A stretch of DNA of 39,620 nt from IMG/VR virus record IMGVR_UViG_3300009080_000978, positions 1-39,620 of that record. One strand, 5' to 3'. Positions 1-5,371 of the stretch are shown piece by piece; positions within the stretch are counted from its first letter, which is position 1, and every line of letters starts with the position of its first letter. The translations under genes and the position numbers were made by a program. This stretch comes from a virus. The notes under the pieces were generated by a model. That model ran no database searches. It saw only the letters and a program-made list of their open reading frames with translations, and was not told the DNA's origin.

Positions 1-132
1 AACATTGTAGAGAAGACACCTACTGCCGAGACAATGGTAAACGAGACGTTTGAGTTGCTGCTATCAGCACTTGAAGAGCCAGACGATATGGGCTTTGATA
101 GTCTAGATGATTTGTTGGGATTCCAGGAATAG
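1..132 (+). CDS. C-terminal end of an unknown rightward gene (partial)
   Basis: The frame is open from the window edge to a TAG at 130-132, giving the last 43 residues of a protein that begins outside the window. The tail is acidic and ends in DSLDDLLGFQE, with a predicted amphipathic helix (FELLLSALEEP). Short acidic C-terminal tails are common on phage replication and structural proteins, but nothing here identifies the family. A short C-rich/G-rich inverted repeat (135-150) follows and could be a weak terminator, without a clear T tract. Confidence 0.6.
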   Translation, partial: NIVEKTPTAETMVNETFELLLSALEEPDDMGFDSLDDLLGFQE

Positions 133-313
133 ATAGGCCCCTCTGGGGGTCGACCACATATATCACCATTTGTCAAGTATGATCATTTAAGAAAAGACAT
201 TAAGAACCTCCGAAATCTTTCTCGTATTGTAGGGTATTAAGAACAATAGGATTATTTCTCATAAAATTAGGGCATCCTTACCTATTAAGATCATATGATG
301 CTATACTATATAT
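133..313. other. Gene-free spacer with repeated ATTAAGAA words
   Basis: No open frame with a start and ribosome site was found. The + strand carries TTTAAGAA at 186, ATTAAGAA at 199 and 236, and ATTAAGAT at 284; two further ATTAAGAA copies lie at 547 and 667. Spacing is irregular, so this is not a classical iteron array. It may be regulatory, or a chance product of AT-rich sequence. The spacer ends in the promoter of the 314 gene. Confidence 0.4.
299..307 (+). promoter_or_regulatory. Extended -10 promoter of a leaderless gene (TGCTATACT)
   Basis: TGC plus TATACT, followed after 6 nt by the ATG at 314. The expected transcription start coincides with the start codon, so the mRNA should have no leader. 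Confidence 0.55.
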
Positions 314-520
314 ATGACTAGATATCACTTCTTTAATTTTATGTATCCTACTGAGGCTACTAAGATACATCAGGGATATGCTGATATGGCTACCGCCTTT
401 ACAAAGCTTACTGGTATAGATAAGCTTATGGTATTCTTTAAGTTTACTCCCAGGGACTGGGATCGTCCAAAGGACGAGGGTACAGAGGTATGGTCATCTG
501 ATGAAATATCTATAGAATAA
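314..520 (+). CDS. Small hypothetical protein, 68 aa
   Basis: I do not recognise this protein. It has an aromatic N-terminus (MTRYHFFNFMYP), a helical middle and a charged C-terminus with several acidic residues. The start is chosen because TGCTATACT ends 6 nt before the ATG, the same geometry seen at a dozen other genes in this window; there is no Shine-Dalgarno site. It lies alone on the + strand in a gene-poor stretch and is followed by a weak AT-rich hairpin with a T run. A longer antisense frame exists across it but has no promoter or ribosome site. Confidence 0.55.
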   Translation: MTRYHFFNFMYPTEATKIHQGYADMATAFTKLTGIDKLMVFFKFTPRDWDRPKDEGTEVWSSDEISIE

Positions 521-537
521 ACACTTTCCCCCTTAGT

Positions 538-569
538 AGAATATACATTAAGAAAAGCATATTCTTTTC
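538..569 (+). terminator. Weak AT-rich terminator-like hairpin
   Basis: AGAATAT (538-544) can pair with ATATTCT (559-565) and is followed by a short T run, 18 nt after the stop of the 314 gene. The stem is AT-only apart from one pair and the loop is 14 nt, so strength is doubtful. Confidence 0.3.
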
Positions 570-849
570 CCCAAAATCCAGATATTCCATATATGTTTAT
601 ATAAATAATTAAAGATATATGAATATTTTTGCACATATTTATCTGGCTATTTGGGGCTGCAAAGGTATTAAGAAAGCGTATTATACTCTCATATTGCAGA
701 TATGTCAATAACAATTTGGTCCCAATTTGATTACGATTGTATAACAATGTGGCCCATTACCTATATCAAATAATCATATCTCATTCTACACTAAGTAGAA
801 CATAGGTCAGTAAGATGTATTTATCATATCAAGACATATAAGCATAGCT

Positions 850-876
850 CTCAGAAGCCATAGAATGGATTCTGAG
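850..876. repeat. Inverted repeat / stable hairpin
   Basis: CTCAGAA pairs with TTCTGAG and, past one mismatch, CCAT pairs with ATGG around a 3-nt loop. There is no T run on either side, so it is not a standard terminator. It lies 68 nt beyond the stop of the leftward operon and may protect the mRNA 3' end or be a protein site. Confidence 0.5.
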
Positions 877-944
877 GGGGTAATGCATATCTCTTTGTGT
901 CATATGGGGTGATATCGTCATATCGTCATATAAGGCTTTATGGG

Positions 945-1055
945 CTAATCTTCTTTGAGGATATAGATCCAAAGCAGAGCAGCAACTGATATCCAGAATA
1001 CTAAGGGATGTATATCTATAGAGGATACTTCTACTATAGCTGATGTGTCATTCAA
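945..1055 (-). CDS. Single-pass membrane micropeptide, 36 aa
   Basis: A frame of 36 codons starting at TTG (1055), with GAGG seven nt upstream, one nt after the stop of the preceding zinc-ribbon gene. Residues about 18-33 (LVFWISVAALLWIYIL) form one clear transmembrane helix; the N-terminal half is polar and the C-terminus is LKED. It is the last of four coupled small genes (1560 to 945). Function unknown; small phage membrane peptides often affect lysis or the host membrane, but nothing here proves this. The TTG start is the main uncertainty. Confidence 0.5.
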   Translation of the reverse strand: MNDTSAIVEVSSIDIHPLVFWISVAALLWIYILKED

Positions 1056-1056
1056 T

Positions 1057-1167
1057 TTATACCCTCAAAATTTTACAGTGTGGACATTCAAAGTCAAATC
1101 CATTAGAGGAGAATGTATAGTACATTGTTGACTTACATTTTTGACAGATATGTTCTTCTGTTATCAT
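1057..1167 (-). CDS. Zinc-ribbon micropeptide, 36 aa
   Basis: A 36-codon frame whose ATG overlaps the TGA of the upstream gene (ATGA). It carries two CxxC knuckles, CQKC near residue 8 and CPHC near residue 28, separated by a short aromatic linker, the classical layout of a zinc ribbon. It is probably metal-binding and may touch nucleic acid or protein. Position inside a four-gene coupled operon and the intact CxxC pairs argue that it is a real gene despite its size. No specific family is claimed. Confidence 0.65.
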   Translation of the reverse strand: MITEEHICQKCKSTMYYTFSSNGFDFECPHCKILRV

Positions 1168-1307
1168 TCCCCATTGGCCTTGTCTCTAAATCCCTCTGGA
1201 GGATGCTTCTTATCTTCTGGCCATCCATCCAGGTCTGCTTGTTCCCATTGTTCTTGTAGTTCTTTATCTGTCATGCCCTCAGCATGTAGTCCTGCCATCT
1301 TAGCCAT
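1164..1307 (-). CDS. Small acidic hypothetical protein, 47 aa
   Basis: The ATG at 1307 overlaps the last codons of the upstream gene and is preceded by AGGA about nine nt away, so translation is probably coupled. The protein contains MTDKELQEQWEQADLDGW, a charged helical segment followed by a Pro-rich stretch and a Lys/Asp tail. No family is recognised. Its stop overlaps the start of the zinc-ribbon micropeptide in an ATGA arrangement, which supports the reading frame. Confidence 0.6.
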   Translation of the reverse strand: MAKMAGLHAEGMTDKELQEQWEQADLDGWPEDKKHPPEGFRDKANGE

Positions 1308-1560
1308 CACTTACTGTCCTTTCAGATACCCAGTCTGGTCTGTAGCCAAAAGCCATATACTTATATTCAGGTAGGTATAGGCCTATCTCGTCAGGCTCTA
1401 GGTATTTAGTTTGGTTAGGGCTTGTCTCATGGAACATTAGGGTGCCCTCGGTTATTTCAAATTCCGTGTCTAAATCTTTCATAAGAGTAATGTGCGTATC
1501 ACGGATAGCCTTTACGAATACCGTCTTGCGGACTTCTGGTTTAATCTTAGTGTCTCTCAT
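1300..1560 (-). CDS. Hypothetical protein, 86 aa, first gene of small-gene operon
   Basis: I do not recognise this protein. It looks like a small beta-rich domain (alternating hydrophobic residues around FEITEGTLMF and YKYMAFGYRP), perhaps an SH3- or OB-like barrel. The start ATG at 1560 lies 6 nt after TACAAT, which is itself 17 nt after TTGACA; the mRNA should be leaderless. It heads an operon of four overlapping tiny genes ending at 945. Confidence 0.7.
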   Translation of the reverse strand: MRDTKIKPEVRKTVFVKAIRDTHITLMKDLDTEFEITEGTLMFHETSPNQTKYLEPDEIGLYLPEYKYMAFGYRPDWVSERTVSDG

Positions 1561-1566
1561 ATATCC

Positions 1567-1595
1567 ATTGTACCCGTTCTACTTGTGAATGTCAA
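1567..1595 (-). promoter_or_regulatory. TTGACA-N17-TACAAT promoter, leaderless
   Basis: On the minus strand TTGACA (1595-1590), a 17-nt spacer and TACAAT (1572-1567), then 6 nt to the ATG at 1560. It is one of the few sites here with both a consensus -35 box and leaderless geometry. Confidence 0.75.
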
Positions 1596-1643
1596 GTGCT
1601 TTGCACTTGGATAGTCTCATCCGCCGAACTTTACCGCCGAAAC

Positions 1644-1823
1644 TCAACCTACTTTTCGCTCGCCTTTAGAATATAATCTGCCAACCTTATTTGGATTAAA
1701 AAGCTTTTCGTAATACTTTGCCTGGTCAGGTTCTATGTGCTGGATGATAGCCAAGATCCGCATCCTCTCAAATACGATTCCCTCTTCATATGCTGCCTTT
1801 AGATCATGTGCATTGAATGCCAT
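1644..1823 (-). CDS. Small helical hypothetical protein, 59 aa
   Basis: A 59-codon frame starting MAFNAHDLKAAYEEG, with GGGAG six nt before the ATG. It is predicted almost entirely helical, with a hydrophobic stripe (GIVFERMRILAIIQ) and a basic C-terminal tail, compatible with a small DNA-binding or adaptor protein. No family is recognised. It has its own promoter upstream (TTGACT-N17-TATCAT) that faces away from the promoter of the thioredoxin-like gene. About 70 nt separate its stop from the next leftward promoter-gene unit. Confidence 0.7.
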   Translation of the reverse strand: MAFNAHDLKAAYEEGIVFERMRILAIIQHIEPDQAKYYEKLFNPNKVGRLYSKGERKVG

Positions 1824-1848
1824 ACTTCTCCCTTAATTTCTTAATTAA

Positions 1849-1877
1849 ATGATACCAAAACTGCTAATAAAAGTCAA
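1849..1877 (-). promoter_or_regulatory. TTGACT-N17-TATCAT promoter
   Basis: Minus-strand TTGACT (1877-1872), 17-nt spacer ending TGG, then TATCAT (1854-1849), giving a leader of about 20 nt that contains the GGGAG ribosome site of the 59-aa gene. Confidence 0.6.
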
Positions 1878-1891
1878 TGTTGTTATTTTTA

Positions 1892-1900
1892 TGTTATAAT
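1892..1900 (+). promoter_or_regulatory. Extended -10 promoter, leaderless (TGTTATAAT)
   Basis: TGT plus TATAAT, 7 nt before the ATG at 1908. It is divergent from the 1849-1877 promoter, whose -35 box lies just 15 bp away. Confidence 0.75.
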
Positions 1901-1907
1901 AAAAAAT

Positions 1908-2174
1908 ATGCAAAAAGAACTAATACACTTTACACAGCCAAATTCAGAAGTTTGTGCGGGCATGGAGCTAGTCATTAAGAAGCTTATTAAGGATAACCCA
2001 GACATTACTTATGTTAGGATTGATGTCACACAAGATCATGAGCTTTTCGAGTACTATGCCAAGAAGTATCCGATCAACTACTGCCCATCTTTCCTAGGGC
2101 TTGTTGACGGAAAGGTTCAGGATGGTCACGTTGGAGAAGCAACGCAGCTCATCCTGGAATCTTTGGTTGGCTAG
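1908..2174 (+). CDS. Thioredoxin-fold protein with a single active-site cysteine
   Basis: This 88-aa protein has the order of a small thioredoxin: beta strand (LIHFTQ), the active-site loop with C16-A-G-M19, a helix, strand YVRIDV, and a cis-proline region NYCPSFLGLVDGK, with an extra Cys at 59 just before the cis-proline. The second cysteine of the usual CxxC is replaced by Met, so a dithiol mechanism is unlikely; a monothiol/glutathione-like role or a scaffold role are possible. The first gene of a rightward trio, it is leaderless. Its stop overlaps the GTG start of the next gene (TAGTG). It may serve the phage ribonucleotide reductase, but NrdH at 9324-9545 is the better candidate for that. 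Confidence 0.75.
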   Translation: MQKELIHFTQPNSEVCAGMELVIKKLIKDNPDITYVRIDVTQDHELFEYYAKKYPINYCPSFLGLVDGKVQDGHVGEATQLILESLVG

Positions 2175-2335
2175 TGGAGTCTAAGTTTAGATACCTTATA
2201 TTCCCAGAGAATATTTATACGATTCATCTGGAAGAGGGGGCAAACCCTATTACCATTGAAATATCTGGCAAAGAGTTAATCAGTAAGCTAAAGAAGCAAA
2301 TGCTGCTTGACATGCCTACAGACTATGAGGTATAA
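2174..2335 (+). CDS. Small hypothetical protein, 53 aa
   Basis: A 53-codon frame starting at GTG, whose G is the last base of the preceding TAG stop, implying coupled translation. The N-terminal half is beta-like (FRYLIFPENIYTIHLEE) and the C-terminal half is a basic helix (ELISKLKKQMLLDM). Not recognised. Its TAA stop lies inside the TATAAT box that drives the next gene. Confidence 0.6.
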   Translation: MESKFRYLIFPENIYTIHLEEGANPITIEISGKELISKLKKQMLLDMPTDYEV

Positions 2336-2336
2336 T
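2331..2336 (+). promoter_or_regulatory. -10 box overlapping a stop codon, leaderless
   Basis: TATAAT at 2331-2336 contains the TAA stop of the 53-aa gene and ends 6 nt before the ATG at 2343. Confidence 0.6.
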
Positions 2337-2342
2337 TAGTCT

Positions 2343-2516
2343 ATGAATGAAAATGAAAACGTAGAAGATGAAACACAGAAGATTGCTGGCTATGCCCTCG
2401 AAGATCTTCAGAAATACTTAGCTACTGCTGGTGCCAGCACAACTGAGCAAGAGCTCCTGGCTTGGCAGAATGGTTATATTACAGGTGTGAACAGGGCTAT
2501 GGGTATTAGCCTATAG
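2343..2516 (+). CDS. Small acidic helical protein, 57 aa
   Basis: A 57-codon frame starting MNENENVEDETQKIAGYALE, then a helix rich in Leu/Ala and a WQNGYITGVNRAMG segment near the end. The spacing TATAAT-6 nt-ATG matches the leaderless rule of this genome, and the length is free of stops in a region where the other frames are closed. No family is recognised. Its last 11 bp overlap the end of the convergent zinc-finger gene. Confidence 0.65.
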   Translation: MNENENVEDETQKIAGYALEDLQKYLATAGASTTEQELLAWQNGYITGVNRAMGISL

Positions 2517-2697
2517 TAGCTGTCTCATTGCAGCTATAGCAATAGTGAGTAGGGTTGTTGATGTGCACAGTGCATCCACCCAAAGCAATGATATCTTGTC
2601 TAGCTAGATCAATCATTTCTGGTGTGGGAAAGCCATATAGCACTGGTGCCATGTCTCCTGTCTTGCAATGTGGGCAGCTTATTCCTTTATAGTCCAT
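2506..2697 (-). CDS. Small zinc-finger protein, 63 aa (CPHC/CYSC)
   Basis: Two CxxC pairs, CPHC at residues 8-11 and CYSC near 53-56, enclose a middle segment with YGFPTPEMIDLARQD and LGGC. This resembles a widespread small bacterial protein in which a CPxC knuckle is followed by a YGLP-type motif and an LGGC motif; the function of that family is unknown to me. The start is leaderless: TGATATAAT ends 7 nt before the ATG. It ends inside the tail of the opposing 57-aa gene. Confidence 0.8.
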   Translation of the reverse strand: MDYKGISCPHCKTGDMAPVLYGFPTPEMIDLARQDIIALGGCTVHINNPTHYCYSCNETATIG

Positions 2698-2704
2698 ATA
2701 TATT

Positions 2705-2713
2705 ATTATATCA
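2705..2713 (-). promoter_or_regulatory. Extended -10 promoter, leaderless (TGATATAAT)
   Basis: Minus-strand TGATATAAT, 7 nt before the ATG at 2697. Only 7 bp separate it from the opposing -10 box at 2718-2723, so the two promoters probably exclude each other. Confidence 0.75.
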
Positions 2714-2717
2714 TGTG

Positions 2718-2723
2718 TATAAT
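2718..2723 (+). promoter_or_regulatory. -10 box of a possible leaderless rightward gene
   Basis: TATAAT on the plus strand, 5 nt before the ATG at 2729. The spacing is slightly tighter than at the other leaderless genes. Confidence 0.4.
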
Positions 2724-2728
2724 TGGAT

Positions 2729-2851
2729 ATGCTCCCAATTATCTATAAATGTGAAAATTGTGAGAATATTTTTTATGGAGACAACTTTCAAGACTTAGAG
2801 TCTAAAATATTTCTCCACTATGAGCAGTTCTCCGCCTGTATTGCTGTATGA
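2729..2851 (+). CDS. Possible CxxC micropeptide, 40 aa
   Basis: A 40-codon frame starting MLPIIYKCENCENIFYG, with CENC near residue 8 and a later HYEQFSAC segment, consistent with a one-knuckle zinc finger (C, C, H, C). A TATAAT box lies just upstream. It overlaps the 3' end of the leftward glycosyltransferase by 50 bp, in a different frame on the other strand, which lowers confidence. The plausible zinc-ligand order is the main reason to list it. Confidence 0.45.
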   Translation: MLPIIYKCENCENIFYGDNFQDLESKIFLHYEQFSACIAV

Positions 2852-3731
2852 GACCTGCATGCTCCCACCACTCTTCTGGCTTTTTAATTGCATTAACTAT
2901 CTTAAAGGGTCCCGTGTTGTATAGATATGCTTGAAATATTCTTGGACTCACATACGGAAGATAATCCATTTGATAATCCCAGGTATCTACGAAATGTCTC
3001 TCATGAGAGGCTGGAGCTGTCAGGTATACAGCATCGTAATACTTCTTTGGGCTATGAATAATTATTTTATAACCAACCATCAGCCTTTTTGTCCAACCAA
3101 GCATAAAGGTTTCATAAGATAGAAATGGCTCCTCCTGGTCATTCTGCCAGTACTGCCCCCATCTAATTTCCCTTGCGAACTGCCCCCTAGTAAAAAACAT
3201 TCCAGCCTGCAAGTAGCTGACTTCTGGCAAGCTCCCCTTGTCATACTTTGCAGGATACCATTCTTTCATAACTATCCTTGGGAATTCATTTGAGTCGTCA
3301 ATCCCCATTCTAAGCTTCTCGTAGTGGCCCTCTTCAAGGTTTTCATGAGTTTCCTCAGCAACTATAATGCTCTTATATTCTTTTTGTGACTCCAGAATAC
3401 GTATAAGATTAGTGTCCCACGACTCTTCTAGATCTGTATGCGAGTCTATGCTTAGATAATAGTCCTCATTTGCGTAAAGTTTATTTAACAAGTGACGAAG
3501 CCTATAGACCCCAGGCCTATTCTCTGGATGAATGGAAAGGATCCTAAGCTGCTTAGAATTAAACTCAGACAGGTCTGGCATAGGGATTTCATCATCGTAC
3601 TGAGCACCTACCGCAACGTAAATTCTTTCTGGGTAATCTGCATTATTAAAAATTTGCTTAAGAGTGTCTAGTAATACGGGGTCCCTGTAGGCAGGTATCA
3701 TTACAAAAATGGTTGATGGCTTTTCCTTCAT
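2802..3731 (-). CDS. GT60-like (Skp1 GlcNAc-transferase type) glycosyltransferase
   Basis: This 309-aa protein starts FVMIPAYRDPVLLDTL, the first strand and loop of a GT-A fold, and carries DYYLSIDSHTDLEESWD, the signature around the metal/nucleotide site of the family that includes the Skp1 GlcNAc-transferase (PF11397, GT60). It should transfer a sugar from a nucleotide donor to a hydroxyl acceptor in the cytosol; no signal peptide or membrane segment is present. The start is leaderless (TGGTATAAT, 7 nt). A clear paralogue lies at 4443-5369 and a more distant relative at 27075-27905. The acceptor is unknown. Confidence 0.82.
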   Translation of the reverse strand: MKEKPSTIFVMIPAYRDPVLLDTLKQIFNNADYPERIYVAVGAQYDDEIPMPDLSEFNSKQLRILSIHPENRPGVYRLRHLLNKLYANEDYYLSIDSHTDLEESWDTNLIRILESQKEYKSIIVAEETHENLEEGHYEKLRMGIDDSNEFPRIVMKEWYPAKYDKGSLPEVSYLQAGMFFTRGQFAREIRWGQYWQNDQEEPFLSYETFMLGWTKRLMVGYKIIIHSPKKYYDAVYLTAPASHERHFVDTWDYQMDYLPYVSPRIFQAYLYNTGPFKIVNAIKKPEEWWEHAGLIQQYRRRTAHSGEIF

Positions 3732-3738
3732 ATGGTTA

Positions 3739-3747
3739 ATTATACCA
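3739..3747 (-). promoter_or_regulatory. Extended -10 promoter, leaderless (TGGTATAAT)
   Basis: Minus-strand TGGTATAAT ending 7 nt before the ATG at 3731. It is back-to-back with the plus-strand promoter at 3757-3765. Confidence 0.75.
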
Positions 3748-3756
3748 TGGCATGGG

Positions 3757-3765
3757 TGATATAAT
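3757..3765 (+). promoter_or_regulatory. Extended -10 promoter, leaderless (TGATATAAT)
   Basis: Plus-strand TGATATAAT ending 7 nt before the ATG at 3773; the opposing -10 box lies 15 bp away. Confidence 0.75.
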
Positions 3766-3772
3766 GTAAGAC

Positions 3773-4459
3773 ATGAAAGAAAATCTTATAACTTTAATAG
3801 ACAACGATACACTTAAGATAACCTATTTCGACAAAGACTCCGATGACATATTCCTTGCATTTTCCAGCACCCCGAGGCTGGCACAAGGTGAAGAGGTTGC
3901 CATAGAGCAATTCATAGGAACACTGAGTCATAATGAAAAGGCTGCGATATTTATTATTGACAAGCAATCCTCTTATGGTAACAAGATAGACATGAATGAA
4001 ATAGCAGATCTCATTGCTCCAATAGTTAATGGCAGAAAAACAAATGCTATCGGGTATTGTATGGGAGGCTTCTTGGCAATAGATATGTCAAGGTATATTA
4101 AGATAGAGTCTGTGGTTGCCATAACTCCACAGTGGAGCATTCATCCTAGCATTCTTCCAGAGGATAGCTACTTAAATGTATTTACTAAGAGAGTGGATTC
4201 CTGGAAGATAGTAGACCTGTCTCAGTCATTCAATAACATCACAAACTATTTTATATTTAATAGCAATGATGGTGACGATCAATACCAGATAAGGTTCTTC
4301 CCAAGTATAGACAACCTTAAGATCTTTGAGTTTGGTCCTGCTTTTGGGCATGATCTACCAGAGGCCTTAAACGATGGAACTCTAGAGTCTCTGATGCTGG
4401 ACTGCGTATACGGCAATAGTGATTTAGTCTCAGGGTTTATCTCTAGTTATTACGAATAA
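3773..4459 (+). CDS. Alpha/beta hydrolase with Cys nucleophile (dienelactone-hydrolase-like)
   Basis: The 228-aa protein has a nucleophile elbow G94-Y-C96-M-G-G98, the form found in dienelactone hydrolases, where Cys replaces Ser. A candidate acid lies at D166/D168 (NSNDGDD) and the catalytic His at H193 (FGHDLPEAL), in the right order. The fold is otherwise a small alpha/beta hydrolase without lid insertions or signal peptide. It probably cleaves or transfers an ester. A leaderless rightward gene between two GT60-like genes, it overlaps the end of the second by 17 bp. A role in esterification or de-esterification of the same glycan is inference. Confidence 0.7.
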   Translation: MKENLITLIDNDTLKITYFDKDSDDIFLAFSSTPRLAQGEEVAIEQFIGTLSHNEKAAIFIIDKQSSYGNKIDMNEIADLIAPIVNGRKTNAIGYCMGGFLAIDMSRYIKIESVVAITPQWSIHPSILPEDSYLNVFTKRVDSWKIVDLSQSFNNITNYFIFNSNDGDDQYQIRFFPSIDNLKIFEFGPAFGHDLPEALNDGTLESLMLDCVYGNSDLVSGFISSYYE

Positions 4460-5369
4460 TCCTATCAAATACTGATCTTGCCATTAAGAACTTCTCCCCC
4501 ATGCCCTGCAAGTTCCAGTAATCTTCTGGCGACATGGCGGCATTCTTAATAGCATACTTAGAGTAATCGTTGTAAATATAAGCCAACGACATTTCGTACC
4601 AGGTTGCAGGATGCTCTGAAACCGCATCTGAGCTAAACCTATTTATAATCTTCTGGCTATCCTTTGGGGTTGAGTCCCACACTTCTTTCAGGTACCTGGC
4701 ATCATTCTGCCACAGTATTCTTTCATTAATCTGAAACACCCGATAGCCAGACATAATAAGCCTATAGGAAAAATATGTTATTTCCATGGTCGTATGAGAA
4801 TACTCGTCAAACCCGACTTCTCTAATATATCTGGCTGGCAAAAAGATCTGACCAACCCTGCCGAAGTATATCTCATGATATGCTGAATAGTCATTTGACT
4901 TGCCATTTACGGGTATTGGGTGTAGCACTGAACCAATCTCATGCTGCTCAATGGTAGGATCAAAGTATGATGTCATGACACCATCGCCATACACCTCTAA
5001 TGGAAAAAGGATTACCTTATCAGTCTTAGTCTGCTCGGATATGTCTCTGTAATATTTTATTAGCTTTGTATCCCAGCCATCACTAAATAGATAGTGAGAG
5101 TCAATCTGAAGGTAATAATCCTCACCATCGTATAGATCTCTGGATATGTTATACCTTATTCTTACAATGCCTGGCCTGGTATTTGTATCATAGCTGGTAG
5201 TCCTAAGATTGTTACCAGAAAACTCAGATAGATCTGGTTCATCTCTATACTGCAGGGCAACGCCAAAGCTAAGCCTATCTGGATTGTCTGCAGACGATAT
5301 GGCACTACGAATTGTATCGGAAAGGCTTGGATCATTGTATGCAGCAATAGATATAAATATTGTTTGCAT
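4443..5369 (-). CDS. GT60-like glycosyltransferase, paralogue of the 2802 gene
   Basis: The 308-aa protein opens with IFISIAAYNDPSLSDTI and carries DYYLQIDSHYLFSDGWD, the same landmarks as the 2802-3731 protein and the Skp1 GlcNAc-transferase family. Between them, PGIVRIRYN matches PGVYRLRHL of the paralogue. It is cytosolic by sequence. The ATG at 5369 lies two nt after the TAG stop of the 2OG oxygenase gene, so the two are probably co-translated. The pair suggests that a hydroxylated product could serve as glycosyl acceptor, as in Skp1 prolyl hydroxylation followed by GlcNAc transfer; that analogy is inference. Confidence 0.82.
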   Translation of the reverse strand: MQTIFISIAAYNDPSLSDTIRSAISSADNPDRLSFGVALQYRDEPDLSEFSGNNLRTTSYDTNTRPGIVRIRYNISRDLYDGEDYYLQIDSHYLFSDGWDTKLIKYYRDISEQTKTDKVILFPLEVYGDGVMTSYFDPTIEQHEIGSVLHPIPVNGKSNDYSAYHEIYFGRVGQIFLPARYIREVGFDEYSHTTMEITYFSYRLIMSGYRVFQINERILWQNDARYLKEVWDSTPKDSQKIINRFSSDAVSEHPATWYEMSLAYIYNDYSKYAIKNAAMSPEDYWNLQGMGEKFLMARSVFDRIIRNN

Positions 5370-5371
5370 GG

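Larger units (their letters stand above)
521..944. other. Gene-poor convergent spacer
   Basis: No convincing gene on either strand. It lies between the end of the rightward 314 gene and the end of a leftward operon of tiny genes. Contents visible: an AT-rich inverted repeat at 538-565 followed by TTTT, two ATTAAGAA words (547, 667), a small palindrome at 784-800 (TTCTAC/GTAGAA), a strong hairpin at 850-876 and two tandem copies of ATATCGTC at 912-927. Confidence 0.5.

Noticed and set aside
370-747. Leftward 125-codon open frame
   Set aside because: Antisense to the 314 gene, AT-driven Ile-rich composition, TTG start and no ribosome site or leaderless-type promoter.
912-927. Two tandem copies of ATATCGTC as a possible CRISPR or iteron
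   Set aside because: Only two copies without spacers; too short for either.
1141-1374. Rightward 77-codon open frame
   Set aside because: Antisense shadow of the 47-aa and 86-aa genes; Ser/Cys-rich composition typical of a non-coding strand.
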